Assembly: GCA_015709595.1 (NCBI GenBank)
Contig: CP054178.1
Location: forward strand, 1 to 64,000
Source: Phycisphaeraceae bacterium
Lineage (GTDB): Bacteria > Planctomycetota > Phycisphaerae > Phycisphaerales > SM1A02
Direction: 5' to 3'
Length of the DNA: 64,000 nt
In this document: positions 1-8,545 of the stretch, in pieces
How positions within the stretch are numbered: position 1 is the first letter of the stretch
How the letters are laid out: every line of letters starts with the position of its first letter
The notes under the pieces: model-generated
Told to the model about the DNA's origin: nothing
Seen by the model: the letters and a program-made list of their open reading frames with translations, nothing else
Databases searched by the model: none
Made by a program: the position numbers and the translations under genes

Positions 1-1102
1 ACGCGAACCACTCGACGGCGAGGATCGAAACCAATCCCAGCAGCGGTCCGGCGGCATAGCCCACGCCGATCAGTCCTTCGTGGGTGCCGCCCGCGTCCAC
101 CGACTGGTGCCCCACGCTCATCACGTAGTACAGCGCGGCGTAGTAGGTCACGCCCTGTCCGAGTCCGAAGAGGGCCAGCCCGACGAACATGACAGGGGCG
201 TTGGGGGCGAGGATCAGTCCCAGAAACCCCAGCGTCATCGACGCCCCCGCGAACAGGAGCGTGCCCCACCGACCATGCCAGAAGGGCAGTTGCCACATCG
301 CCACGATCGCAGCCACCCGCGCCAGCATCCACGTGGCGGTGAACGCCGTCCGCCAGGTCGGGTCCACGCCGATGGCGCTCATGCGATACGGCATGAGCGG
401 CGAGATCATCGCCACCAGAATGTAACTGACAGGGAGCAGGATGCGGGCCGAATGCAGCAGGTCGGCGTACTCCGGCCCGATCTCCGCTCCGGCGGATTCA
501 TCGCCATGCGCCATGGGCCTGGCGTTGAACCAGAACAGCGTGAGCAGCCCGAGCAGGTTGACGCCGCCCAGCACCACGATGGCCCAGCGGGCGTCGCCCC
601 CTTGGCGCATGAATGGAGCCATGAGGATCAGCGAGATGGCCACCGCGCTCGTCCATGCCACGTTCCACAGCCCGATGGCGAAACGCAGACGCGCCCCCGC
701 CTTGCCCGCGGCGAGATATCCTTCGACCACCGGCCAGAAGAACGCGGAAAGCGCGCTGATGGCCATGGTGACGACCCACACGATCCACGAGGCGTCCACG
801 ATCGCCACCGAGCACGCCGCCCCCTGCAGTACGATGATTCCTCCCAGCACGGATCGCGGTCTGACCCGCCCTTCCAACGCGCGCAGCATCGTGCCCGCCC
901 CCAGCGCCGCGGCCACGTAGATCAGCCCCACCACCAGGAACAGCAGGAAGTTGTCGAACTCGGTGAACTGGTAGTCCTTCTCGGCGATGAATGGCATGCC
1001 GTTCCAGAACACGCCGGTGCTGAACGACGCCAGCACCGTGAGCGACAGGACGGCGGCCACCGGGGTGGGACGGCGGGGCGAGGAGGTGACGGAAGCGGAC
1101 AT
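1..1102 (-). CDS. MFS-type transporter, 3' end cut by window edge
   Basis: The reading frame starts at an ATG at 1102 and stays open to base 1, so the C-terminus lies outside the window. About 367 residues are visible. The N-terminus is a short polar stretch followed by alternating hydrophobic segments (for example LLFLVVGLIYVAAALGAG) joined by charged loops, with a central polar loop (FNARPMAHGDES) as expected between the two six-helix halves of a major facilitator transporter. Later segments such as GQGVTYYAALYYVMSVG also look like membrane helices. It would act in the inner membrane; the substrate cannot be read from the sequence. The gene diverges from the tRNA-Arg and MazG-like gene to its right. 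Confidence 0.7.
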   Translation of the reverse strand, partial: MSASVTSSPRRPTPVAAVLSLTVLASFSTGVFWNGMPFIAEKDYQFTEFDNFLLFLVVGLIYVAAALGAGTMLRALEGRVRPRSVLGGIIVLQGAACSVAIVDASWIVWVVTMAISALSAFFWPVVEGYLAAGKAGARLRFAIGLWNVAWTSAVAISLILMAPFMRQGGDARWAIVVLGGVNLLGLLTLFWFNARPMAHGDESAGAEIGPEYADLLHSARILLPVSYILVAMISPLMPYRMSAIGVDPTWRTAFTATWMLARVAAIVAMWQLPFWHGRWGTLLFAGASMTLGFLGLILAPNAPVMFVGLALFGLGQGVTYYAALYYVMSVGHQSVDAGGTHEGLIGVGYAAGPLLGLVSILAVEWFA

Positions 1103-1250
1103 CGGGAGCGATGGTAGGCGCACCCGCGCCGTGTTCCGGCGCTGTGGCGCTGCGCCACGGCGCGTTTGCCGCCGCGTTGTCCGTGGGGATGGTGGCCCGT
1201 ACCATCAGACCGATCGACCCGAGCGGTTCCGGGACGGTCGGGAGATTGAA

Positions 1251-1324
1251 GTCCGCGTAGCTCAATTGGATAGAGCGCTGCCCTCCGAAGGCAGAGGTTG
1301 CAGGTTCGAGTCCTGCCGCGGACG
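1251..1324 (+). tRNA. tRNA-Arg (anticodon CCG)
   Basis: The 74-base sequence folds as a full cloverleaf. The acceptor arms GTCCGCG and CGCGGAC pair, followed by a discriminator G. The anticodon stem CTGCC/GGCAG encloses loop CTCCGAA, giving anticodon CCG. The T arm carries GGTTCGAGTCC. CCA is not encoded. It reads codon CGG. Confidence 0.95.
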
Positions 1325-1365
1325 TTGGCGTTGGGGTGTGGCTCGAGGGCAACCACGGAGTTCAC

Positions 1366-1650
1366 GTGACGCTCGCCGACTTTCAGCAGTTCATCCGTGA
1401 CCGCTACCACGCCACCGATTCACAGCGCGGCCCGGCGGCGACGTTCGTCTGGTTCGCCGAGGAGTTCGGCGAACTGGCCGAGGCCATCGGCAAGCACCAG
1501 CGGGGCGACGGCGACCCGGACAATCTCGCCGAGGAGTTCGCCGACGTGCTGGCCTGGCTGGCGACGCTCGCCAACATCACCGGCGTGGACCTGACCGAGG
1601 CGATCCGTCGCAAGTACCTGACGAACGGCGGTCCGAAAGGCACGAAGTAG
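1366..1650 (+). CDS. MazG-like nucleotide pyrophosphohydrolase
   Basis: A 94-residue protein of the all-alpha NTP pyrophosphohydrolase (MazG-like) superfamily, which hydrolyses (d)NTPs to the monophosphate and pyrophosphate. The metal-binding pattern is visible: EEFGELAEA in one helix and EEFADVLAW in the next, matching the family's EExxE and ExxD signature. I chose the GTG at 1366 because GGAG lies five bases upstream and the domain begins directly after it; an in-frame ATG at 1336 lacks a ribosome binding site. The single-domain length is normal for this family. It sits between tRNA-Arg and trpA without obvious operon partners. Confidence 0.8.
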   Translation: MTLADFQQFIRDRYHATDSQRGPAATFVWFAEEFGELAEAIGKHQRGDGDPDNLAEEFADVLAWLATLANITGVDLTEAIRRKYLTNGGPKGTK

Positions 1651-1719
1651 CGCGATCCCGTATCATCCGGCCACGCTTTCCTCGAGCTCCACGCGGGCTC
1701 ACGCGGTGGATTCATTCTG

Positions 1720-2535
1720 ATGTCGAGAATTGATCGCTGCTTCGCCGCACTTCGCGCCTCGGGACGCACCGCGCTCATGCCCTTCGTCACGGGCGGCTAT
1801 CCATCGCTTGAGGTCACGCGGCAGGTGCTTCCCGCGCTGGAGAAGGCGGGCGCGTCGATCGTCGAGATCGGCTTCCCCTTCTCCGATCCCATCGCGGACG
1901 GCCCGGTGATCGCCGCATCGATGCACGAGGCCCTGCTCTCGGGCGTCACCCCCGCCGCGATCTTCGACGTGGTGAAATCCGTGCGGCCGTCTCTTTCAAT
2001 GGGACTGGTGGCGATGGTGAGCGCCTCGATCATCCACCGCATGGGCGAGCGTGCATTCATTGAGCAGGCCGCGACCAGCGGGTTTGACGGACTGATCATC
2101 CCCGACGCCGACACGATCGGCGGGCGTGATGGACCGGCCGGGTCGCTGGCCGACGCCTCCGCGCGGAACGGACTGAGCTGCTCGTTCCTCATCGCCCCCA
2201 CTTCCACCGAGCAACGCATCGCCGAGATCGCCTCGCTCTGCTCGGGCTTCATCTACGTGCTGGCCCGGACGGGGCTGACGGGCGAGCAGCGCGAGGCGCC
2301 GGAGATCGCCGAGCGGGTGCGGCAAATCCGCCGTCACACGGATCTCCCTGTCGCGGTGGGGTTCGGCATCTCGACGGCGGCCCACGTGGCCGCCGTCACG
2401 CGGCACGCCGACGCCGCCATCGTGGGCTCTGCGCTGGTTCGGCGCATGGGCGAAGCCAAGGATCCCATGGGGGCGGCGGCGACCTTCGTCCGTGATCTGT
2501 CGCGCGGACTGACGGCCCGCGCCGTCGTCGCCTGA
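1720..2535 (+). CDS. trpA: Tryptophan synthase alpha subunit
   Basis: A 271-residue TIM-barrel protein that cleaves indole-3-glycerol phosphate to indole and glyceraldehyde 3-phosphate, channelling indole to TrpB in the cytoplasm. The catalytic Glu49 and Asp60 are present in VEIGFPFSDPIADGP, at the same residue numbers as the classical enzyme. The family segments MPFVTGGYPS and GFDGLIIPD and the phosphate-binding VGFGIST near the C-terminus are also conserved. Length is typical. No other trp genes are nearby, so it is separated from trpB here. It is followed 29 bases later by moeA on the same strand. Confidence 0.95.
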   Translation: MSRIDRCFAALRASGRTALMPFVTGGYPSLEVTRQVLPALEKAGASIVEIGFPFSDPIADGPVIAASMHEALLSGVTPAAIFDVVKSVRPSLSMGLVAMVSASIIHRMGERAFIEQAATSGFDGLIIPDADTIGGRDGPAGSLADASARNGLSCSFLIAPTSTEQRIAEIASLCSGFIYVLARTGLTGEQREAPEIAERVRQIRRHTDLPVAVGFGISTAAHVAAVTRHADAAIVGSALVRRMGEAKDPMGAAATFVRDLSRGLTARAVVA

Positions 2536-2564
2536 TTCCGTTTTCCCCGACCCTGCGTGTTCTC

Positions 2565-3764
2565 ATGCCGTCATTGCCGACCTATCCCGAAGCACTCAGC
2601 GCCGCGCTGTCGCTCGTGGAGTCCTCGCTCGGCGTTGAAACGGTTCCGCTGAATCAGGCCGCGGACCGCGTGCTCGCCGAGCCGATCCTTGCCGACCGCG
2701 ATACGCCGCCCTTCGACCGCGCCATGATGGACGGCTACGCCCTGCGTGCGGCGGAGCTGAAACCCGGCGTGCCGATGCCGGTGGCGGGGGCGATAGCCGC
2801 CGGAACAGCGGCGGATGCGTCGATCCCGCCTGGCGCGTGCGTGAAGATCGCCACCGGGGCGCCCGTGCCGCCCGGACTGGACGCGGTCATCCGACACGAA
2901 TGGTCTGATCGCGCTGACCCCGTACGTTTCACCGTCGGCTCCATCAACAAGGGTCACGCCATTCACCCGCGCGGCGCGGATGCCAGGCGAGGCGACGTGG
3001 TGGTCCCCGGCTCGACCGTGCTGCGCCCTGAACACCTCGGCATCGCGGCGGCGATGGGCGCGACGCTGTTGAGCGTGCGCCGCCGCCCGCGCGTGGCGAT
3101 TCTGACCAGCGGCGACGAGGTCCGCCCGGCGGATGCCACGGTGCTGGATCACCAGATCCGCAACTCCAACGCCCCCATGCTGGCGGATGCCGCGCGTCGC
3201 TTCGGCGCGATGGTGACGCACGTTGAGCACGTGCCCGACGACGATGCCCTCACCGCCGCCGCGTTTGAACACGCGCTGGCCCGGTGCGATCTCCTGCTCA
3301 GCGTGGGAGGCGTGAGCGCGGGCGAGCGGGATCACTTCCCCTCCGCGTACCGACGGGGGGGCGTCACGATGGCTGTCTCGGGCGCGGCGATTCAACCGGG
3401 ACGGCCGATCACTGTCGGACGGGCGCCGAACGGCGTCATCGTCGCGGGATTGCCGGGCAATCCTGTGTCGGCGCTGGCATGTGCTCACCTGTTCGTCTGG
3501 CCCATCGTGCGTTCCATGCTGGGGCTGGATCCCTGGCTTCGATGGGAAGCGCGAACCCTGGCTCAGCCGGTCACGCCCAATGCGCAGCGACAGGCCTTCC
3601 GTCCGGCGCGGCTCAACCGCGACGGCACGATCGCGGTGCCGCGGTGGGCTGGTTCAGGCGACCTGGTTCACACGGGGCAGACCGACGGGCTGGCCGAACT
3701 GCCGGTGCAGGTGGACGATGTCCCCACGGGCGCCGCGGTGCGGTTCGTGGCGTGGGCGTCATGA
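2565..3764 (+). CDS. moeA: Molybdopterin molybdenumtransferase MoeA
   Basis: A 399-residue protein that inserts molybdate into adenylylated molybdopterin in molybdenum cofactor synthesis. Recognisable MoeA features in order: DRDTPPFDRAMMDGYALR near residue 45, the ATGAPVPPG loop, the MoCF-binding segment ILTSGDEVR, LLSVGGVSAGERDHF, and GLPGNPVSALACAHLF, ending in a small beta-barrel domain IV. Length fits the family. It lies close behind trpA and may share its transcript, but no functional link is implied. It converges with fabI. Confidence 0.93.
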   Translation: MPSLPTYPEALSAALSLVESSLGVETVPLNQAADRVLAEPILADRDTPPFDRAMMDGYALRAAELKPGVPMPVAGAIAAGTAADASIPPGACVKIATGAPVPPGLDAVIRHEWSDRADPVRFTVGSINKGHAIHPRGADARRGDVVVPGSTVLRPEHLGIAAAMGATLLSVRRRPRVAILTSGDEVRPADATVLDHQIRNSNAPMLADAARRFGAMVTHVEHVPDDDALTAAAFEHALARCDLLLSVGGVSAGERDHFPSAYRRGGVTMAVSGAAIQPGRPITVGRAPNGVIVAGLPGNPVSALACAHLFVWPIVRSMLGLDPWLRWEARTLAQPVTPNAQRQAFRPARLNRDGTIAVPRWAGSGDLVHTGQTDGLAELPVQVDDVPTGAAVRFVAWAS

Positions 3765-3790
3765 ACCTTCGGCGAGGCCGTCGCCGCCGT

Positions 3791-3817
3791 CTCGGATGCG
3801 ATTCGCCGCATCCCGAG
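3791..3817. terminator. Hairpin between convergent moeA and fabI
   Basis: CTCGGATGCG and CGCATCCCGAG form an imperfect stem (one bulged C) with a short loop in the 60-base gap between the converging stop codons. There is no clear T run, so it may be a bidirectional or Rho-assisted terminator. Confidence 0.4.
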
Positions 3818-3824
3818 CGGAACA

Positions 3825-4604
3825 TCAGAGCCCGATCGCCGAGTATCCCGCATCGACGTAGATATTCTGCCCGGTGACGCCCGACCCGAGATCACTCAGC
3901 AGGTAGAGCGCGGTGTCGCCGACCTCGCTGCCCTCGATGTTGCGCCGCAGCGGGGCCTTTTTCTGCATCCAGTCGAGAATCTCGCCGAACCCCCCCACCG
4001 CCATGGCCGACATGGTGCGCAGGGGCCCGCCTGAAATGGTGTTGACGCGGATCTTCTTCTCACCCAGTTCCATGGCGAGGTAGCGGGCCGCCGCCTCCAG
4101 TGCGGCCTTGGCCACGCCCATGACGTTGTAGCCGGGCACGGCCTTCTCCGCCCCGTAGTAGCTCATGGCGATCATGGACCCGCCATTGGGCATGATCGCC
4201 GCCGCCCGGTGCGCCATGGCGACGTAGGTGTACGCGCTGATGTCCAGCGCCTGGGTGAAGACCTGTCTCGGCGTGGCCGTGAAACTGCCCGGCTTGAGCC
4301 AGTCCTTGTCGGCGAAGGCGATCGAATGGACGAGGAAGTCAATCGACCCGAAGTCCGAGCCGAGTCGCGCGAAGACCTGATCGAGTTGTTCATCGGACGA
4401 CGCATCCAGCGGCATCAGCCACGGATCGGTCACGCCCAGCGACTCGATGGCCCCGCGGCAGCGACGCTCCATCTTCTCGCCCGGCAGGTGCGTGAACAGG
4501 CAGGTCGCCCCATGCTTGAGCAGCGATTGGGCGATGTACCAGGCGTACGACCGCTCGTTGGCGATGCCCACGATCAATCCCCGCTTGCCGTCCATCAGGC
4601 CCAT
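3825..4604 (-). CDS. fabI: Enoyl-[acyl-carrier-protein] reductase (FabI type)
   Basis: A 259-residue short-chain dehydrogenase-fold enzyme for the last reduction step of fatty acid elongation, using NAD(P)H in the cytoplasm. The FabI-specific N-terminal cofactor motif GIANERSYAW is present. The catalytic residues are Tyr149, Tyr159 and Lys166 (GYNVMGVAK gives the Tyr-x6-Lys spacing), each three residues on from the E. coli positions. The substrate loop reads ISGGPLRTMSA. The ATG at 4604 has AGGAG eight bases upstream. It is the last gene before the tRNA-Arg that hosts the integrated element. Confidence 0.95.
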   Translation of the reverse strand: MGLMDGKRGLIVGIANERSYAWYIAQSLLKHGATCLFTHLPGEKMERRCRGAIESLGVTDPWLMPLDASSDEQLDQVFARLGSDFGSIDFLVHSIAFADKDWLKPGSFTATPRQVFTQALDISAYTYVAMAHRAAAIMPNGGSMIAMSYYGAEKAVPGYNVMGVAKAALEAAARYLAMELGEKKIRVNTISGGPLRTMSAMAVGGFGEILDWMQKKAPLRRNIEGSEVGDTALYLLSDLGSGVTGQNIYVDAGYSAIGL

Positions 4605-4857
4605 TTGCGTGCTCCTGTCTCAGCCCCGCCGCAGCAGGCGGAGTGGACCGCAAGCGTAGCGACGGGCGCCGCCGGGGACCAGCATCGCCCGCCGTGTGCC
4701 CCGTGTCTGAGCATCGCTTGACGGCCTGACGGGTCGATGCGGCCGTGGCCGATCGAGCCGCCTTCGACTACGATCTTTTCCTGCCGTTCCTTCGGGGAGT
4801 CACCCCCCTCCGTCCGCGGACGACAGGGTTGTCCCCCTTGGATCGAATGGAGATCGA

Positions 4858-4931
4858 GCACGCGTAGCTCAATTGGATAGAGCATCGGCCTTCGAAGCCG
4901 AGGGTTGCAGGTTCGAGTCCTGCCGCGTGCG
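4858..4931 (+). tRNA. tRNA-Arg (anticodon TCG), integration host
   Basis: A complete 74-base cloverleaf: acceptor GCACGCG pairs with CGCGTGC, discriminator G; anticodon stem TCGGC/GCCGA with loop CTTCGAA gives anticodon TCG. The 3' part from the anticodon stem onward is duplicated at 13973-14021, which marks this gene as the attachment site of the element to its right. The tRNA stays intact after integration because the element restores its 3' end. Confidence 0.95.
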
Positions 4932-4933
4932 TT
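4885..4933 (+). repeat. attL core, 49-bp direct repeat
   Basis: This 49-base segment covers the anticodon stem, T arm, acceptor 3' strand and two further bases of tRNA-Arg(TCG). It is repeated exactly at 13973-14021; the identity breaks at both flanks (A versus G before, C versus G after). It is the left attachment core of the integrated element. Confidence 0.9.
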
Positions 4934-4968
4934 CAAAAACGGGGTTTTCGGGGGGTCCGCCTACCCCG

Positions 4969-4988
4969 TTCCAACAAGATTCCAACAA
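4969..4988 (+). repeat. Integrase arm-type site pair, left end
   Basis: TTCCAACAA occurs twice (4969-4977 and 4980-4988), 11 bases apart, 36 bases inside the attL core. The same pair, preceded by CCCG, recurs at 13852-13872 just inside attR. Paired nonamers at both ends of a tyrosine-integrase element are the expected arrangement of arm-type binding sites; this function is inferred. Confidence 0.6.
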
Positions 4989-5053
4989 ACGAAACGGCCC
5001 GCCTGTTGGGGCGGGCCGCGTCGGGGGAACGGGCGATGAACCATCGTCCGGGG

Positions 5054-6259
5054 TCATGCTACCAGCCGTGCCCGTGTCTCGGGGGCCGTCACCGCGTCAA
5101 ACTCGCCGGGCGTCGGCGCGACGTAGTGCTTCCGACTGACGGTCGGCGAATGCCCGATCCACGCCGCGTACGTCGCCTCAGCGAATCCAGCCATCTTCCA
5201 ATCGTTCTCGCACGATGAGCGTATCGACTGGTACACCTTCGCCCACGCCGTCAGCCCGGCCCGCTCGATATGGGCTTGTGCCCGTCGCGTCAGATTGAAC
5301 GCGGGCAGCCCGCACACGGTCCCGCTCGCGTCGTCACCGCCAGCCGCCTCGCGTGCCTCATTCAGCAGCGTGAGCAGGCGCGGGCAGATTGGAACCTCGC
5401 GGTAGCGATGCACGGTCTTGGCGTTGCCGACGATGCACACCCGCCGCCGCCCGAAGTCGATGCCCACGCGATGCACCACGCCGTCAGAGTCGGCGGCCTC
5501 GCCATCCCAAGGCAGCGATACGGCCTCACCGCGCCGCAACCCGGCGAGCCGTTGCAGGGCGTAGAACACACGCCAGCCGGGCGAATCCACCGCCGACAGA
5601 AGCCGCTCGAAGTCGGCCAGCGGCAGGTAGTGATTCGGGCGGGAGTGTCCGGGCGCGCCGTTGAAGTCATCGAATGGGTTGACGTGGATGATGCGCCGCG
5701 ACTTCGCCCACGCGAAGATGGCTTTGCAGTTGCGAATATGCCCGCGCACGGTTTCCGTCGTGAGCGTGTAGGTCTGCCGCGCTTCGCGTGCCGCCGCCAG
5801 CGTGCCCGCTTCCAGTGCCGCGATGAACCGCTCGGCGTCGTCCGCGTCGATGGCATCGAGCCGCCGCGTTGGGCCGAAGTGTTGCGCCATGTACCGGAGC
5901 GTCATCGAGTGCTTCGCCAGCGTCGGGCGCTTCAGCCCGTGCGCGCCCTTGCGGTATCCGGTCCCTTGCTCAGAGTGCTTCCGACGGTCGATGTAGAACG
6001 GGGTGAACGCTTCCAACGTCGTGGTTTCGAGCCGGTCCCGTGGGGCTTCGCCCGTGCCCAACGCCAGTTCCTTCGCCCGACGTGCGGCCTCGGCATCGCG
6101 CGCCGTCACGGTCCCGCCCGTCGCCTTGGTCCGCCCGATGGATTCCTCCCGGTACTTCCCGTTTGAGTCGGGCCAACGCACGATGTAGTACGCGACCACG
6201 CGACCATCCTTGAGCCGCTTCGGGGTCTGAATCAGATACACCTTCGGAGTTGTCGTCAT
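5054..6259 (-). CDS. int: Tyrosine recombinase (integrase)
   Basis: A 401-residue tyrosine site-specific recombinase that should catalyse integration at, and excision from, tRNA-Arg(TCG). It has an N-terminal arm-binding region, a SAM-like core-binding domain near residues 80-190, and the catalytic domain with Arg242 (GLRRGEAVSL), Lys281 in the beta-hairpin, Arg347 (QSIRSSC, with Gln where most enzymes have His), His370 (IGHS) and the Tyr379 nucleophile (KHYV). The ATG at 6259 has GGAG eight bases upstream and overlaps an upstream stop as ATGA. The frame stays open upstream of this ATG for over 100 codons (see 6260-6589), so a longer product is possible. It lies directly beside attL. Confidence 0.92.
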   Translation of the reverse strand: MTTTPKVYLIQTPKRLKDGRVVAYYIVRWPDSNGKYREESIGRTKATGGTVTARDAEAARRAKELALGTGEAPRDRLETTTLEAFTPFYIDRRKHSEQGTGYRKGAHGLKRPTLAKHSMTLRYMAQHFGPTRRLDAIDADDAERFIAALEAGTLAAAREARQTYTLTTETVRGHIRNCKAIFAWAKSRRIIHVNPFDDFNGAPGHSRPNHYLPLADFERLLSAVDSPGWRVFYALQRLAGLRRGEAVSLPWDGEAADSDGVVHRVGIDFGRRRVCIVGNAKTVHRYREVPICPRLLTLLNEAREAAGGDDASGTVCGLPAFNLTRRAQAHIERAGLTAWAKVYQSIRSSCENDWKMAGFAEATYAAWIGHSPTVSRKHYVAPTPGEFDAVTAPETRARLVA

Positions 6260-6589
6260 GGCAGGGACTCCACCGCGCGCAGCGGGCCGCCGTTGTCGGC
6301 GCGGTCCCTGCCAAGGTAGACGCCAACGCGGGCGGCCCGTTGCTCGCGGTTCGGTTGAGTTGTGAGTCGGGGGTTTGGCAGGGACCGACTTGGGAGCATC
6401 ATCCCACGCCGGGCCGCTTGTGTCAACGGGCTTCGGTCGAGAATGCTGGGCGGCATCCGCCGCACGTACCACGCCGCCGACGATGCCGCGTGCCGCGTTG
6501 GGCGTGTCGCCGACGTGCGGGGCCTCGATGATGCGGCGGGCTTGCTGGCGGGCGTCGTGGTCATCGGCGTGGGCGTCGTCACGGTCCAC
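6260..6589 (-). other. Ambiguous coding stretch upstream of integrase
   Basis: Two minus-strand frames are open here. One is in frame with the integrase and could start at GTG 6589, giving a 110-residue N-terminal extension; its first two thirds have coding-like composition (G/C third positions, mixed second positions). The other runs from a GTG at 6582 to a TGA at 6256 (108 residues), overlapping its neighbours as GTGA and ATGA; its last third has the coding-like composition. The coding signal therefore seems to change frame near 6370. This could be a degraded or frameshifted small gene, a programmed frameshift, or an integrase extension. I cannot decide from sequence alone. Confidence 0.35.
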
Positions 6590-6857
6590 CACTCCCAGCC
6601 CGGCGGCCGCGCCCTTCGGCGAGTTCAATCTCCACCTCGCGCAGCCGGTCAACCGCCGTCGTCACCGATTCGGTCATCGTGCGCACCTCAGTGCGCACCT
6701 CGATGAGCGCGCGATCGTGGTCCCGCCACGCGACGAATCCAGCGCCGACGATGGACGCGACGATGCCGACAGCGGCAAGGGCGAGTTTCACCCAGTCACC
6801 ACGGGCAAGCGTGACAACCTCGCACGGGTCCGATGATGGAGAGCGCCGCCGCGTCAT
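6579..6857 (-). CDS. Small single-span membrane protein with coiled-coil tail
   Basis: A 92-residue protein: a basic, polar N-terminus, one hydrophobic segment near residues 24-43 (VKLALAAVGIVASIVGAGFV), then a charged heptad-rich tail (IEVRTEVRTMTESVTTAVD) likely to form a short coiled coil. Phages and satellites often encode proteins of this shape (holin-like, spanin-like or membrane-anchored regulators), but no family can be assigned. Its ATG overlaps the previous stop as ATGA and its stop overlaps a GTG as GTGA, so it is translationally linked to its neighbours. Confidence 0.65.
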   Translation of the reverse strand: MTRRRSPSSDPCEVVTLARGDWVKLALAAVGIVASIVGAGFVAWRDHDRALIEVRTEVRTMTESVTTAVDRLREVEIELAEGRGRRAGSGGP

Positions 6858-7933
6858 GCTTCACCCGCTCCCGTGTCCACCGCCACGGCCTTGCGGGTCC
6901 GACGTTGACGACGTGGCCGCGTGGCACGCTTGGGCGTCGCGTTCGCATCGTCGGGCGTCGCCGGGTCCGACGCCTTGGGCGGCATCGTGGCGGGCGTGGA
7001 TGCCGACTCGGCGGGGGTCGCCTTGGGGGCGGCCTCGGGTGTCGCCGTGGTCGTGGTCGTGGTCGTGACAGCCGCGCGTCCGGGCGGGGGCGGCACGTAG
7101 TCCGGGTCGGCCTCGGGGGGGAGTTCGCCCGCTTGAATCATCGCGCGCCGCACGTCGGCCTCGTGGTGATTCATCACGCCTCCGCCCTCGGGCAGCCCAA
7201 GTAGCGCCGGATATCCGCGTCGCCGGGCAAGGGTCCAGCATTCGAGCCAGCGTTGAAACTGAGTCGTGTACGCCGCGCGCGCCACCTTCATCGAGTTTTC
7301 GAGCCGGGTCCGATGCCGGTTGCCCTCGGGCAGCGATTGGCCTGCCCAATCGGCGCGGAGATACGCCTCGATGAATGCCCGCTCCACCGGTGGCGTCGCG
7401 TCCCTGAGCGCGTGCAAGTGCTGGATGGTGTTGGCGTCGTCACTCAGTTGGGCCGCGCTCCACCCCGTCGCCTCCACCCACGCGGAATCGGCCCATACGG
7501 CATCGTCGCCGCCGCGCTTCCACCATTCCGCCCATGTCGCCCAGTAACGATTCCGGGCCTCCACCTGTTCCGGGTCCGGCGTGCGCGCGATATCGACGGC
7601 GTGATTCATCCGCCAGCGGATGAACGAAACGCCGCCGTCATGGGCGCGCGCTTCGACGTGGGCGGCCCACGCCGCCACGTTCGCCGCGTCGCGCAAGTCA
7701 CGGGGCATGTCGGCGGTTTGCACGTCCCTGATTCGCCGCCGTTGGGTTGGCGTGAGTCGGGCGAGCGCGCGCGTCCACCGCTCGCGTTTCTTGGCCGGGT
7801 CGATGTCATCGCGGTACAAGCCGGGGCAAGCGTCGGTCCACCACAAGCGCGGCAGTTCGTACGCCTGCCTTGGGTCGTCGAGAAACTCGAATGTGCCGGG
7901 TCGGTGAACGTAGTCGGGCTGAGCAATGTTCAT
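6854..7933 (-). CDS. Unknown element protein with Thr/Pro/Ala-rich basic tail
   Basis: A 359-residue protein I do not recognise. Residues 1-250 look globular and rich in Trp, Arg and acidic residues (YRDDIDPAKKRERWTRAL; RYWATWAEWWKRGGDD). The last third is a low-complexity linker with a run of seven threonines and many Pro/Ala, ending in a basic cluster (RATRPRRQRRTRKA) that could bind nucleic acid. The ATG at 7933 has AAGGGA upstream; a GTG at 7963 overlapping the previous stop as GTGA would add ten residues. It is the largest cargo protein without an assigned role. Confidence 0.7.
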   Translation of the reverse strand: MNIAQPDYVHRPGTFEFLDDPRQAYELPRLWWTDACPGLYRDDIDPAKKRERWTRALARLTPTQRRRIRDVQTADMPRDLRDAANVAAWAAHVEARAHDGGVSFIRWRMNHAVDIARTPDPEQVEARNRYWATWAEWWKRGGDDAVWADSAWVEATGWSAAQLSDDANTIQHLHALRDATPPVERAFIEAYLRADWAGQSLPEGNRHRTRLENSMKVARAAYTTQFQRWLECWTLARRRGYPALLGLPEGGGVMNHHEADVRRAMIQAGELPPEADPDYVPPPPGRAAVTTTTTTTATPEAAPKATPAESASTPATMPPKASDPATPDDANATPKRATRPRRQRRTRKAVAVDTGAGEA

Positions 7934-7959
7934 GCTGGCGTCCCTTCGGTTGAGCCGCG

Positions 7960-8457
7960 TCACGCGCGGCGGGAAAGTTCCTCATTCAGAATCGCATCGA
8001 ATCGCGCGATGTCGCCGTATGCGCCTTCAGCGTGGAACCGCTCCACCGCGCGGGCGTGGGCCGCCTCGCGTGCCGCGTGGGCTTCCGAGAATCGGACAGG
8101 GGCGGTCCCGGCAAGCGCGGGATGTTCGGCCAAGTCGTCAACGTCCGATGCAGCACGGGGCATCGTGCGGGCCGTGACGGCCTGCCCGCTTGGGGCGGGC
8201 TTCGGCGTGGTGCAATGGCACGCGCCGGTCTGCACGTCACAGCCGCAACCGCACGCCTTCCACGTCGCCTTGCCGCGCTTCGCCGCCTCAACGTTGCCGG
8301 GGCCGTAGAGCGCGCGCCGCTCGGCCTCGGTTGTCGGCGGGCGGTACAGCACGATCCGCTCGCCGTTGGGGCCGGTCGTGGTGACAAGATGCGAGCCGAT
8401 GGGCGGCAGTCCGGGGCGTTCGTAGGTTCCGTCGATGGAGTTCTCATTGCTGGTCAT
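7960..8457 (-). CDS. Unknown Cys-cluster protein of the element
   Basis: A 165-residue protein with a compact cysteine cluster in the middle (KACGCGCDVQTGACHC), which could bind zinc or another metal. The N-terminal part (LVTTTGPNGERIVLYRPP) may be a small beta domain, and the C-terminus is helical (AREAAHARAVERFHAEGA). The ATG at 8457 is preceded by AAGGAA at a good distance. No family match is apparent to me. Confidence 0.65.
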   Translation of the reverse strand: MTSNENSIDGTYERPGLPPIGSHLVTTTGPNGERIVLYRPPTTEAERRALYGPGNVEAAKRGKATWKACGCGCDVQTGACHCTTPKPAPSGQAVTARTMPRAASDVDDLAEHPALAGTAPVRFSEAHAAREAAHARAVERFHAEGAYGDIARFDAILNEELSRRA

Positions 8458-8545
8458 GGTCGTTTCCTTCGAGAATCCCGCCCGCCGCGCGCCCTCAGCA
8501 GCGGCGAAGGGACGAATGAGCGACGCGACGGCGGGGCGGGGTTGC

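Noticed and set aside
80-1117. Long open plus-strand frame opposite the MFS transporter
   Set aside because: It is the complement of a well-supported hydrophobic coding frame; high G+C leaves antisense frames open. Its His/Arg/Gln-rich product has no features of a protein family.
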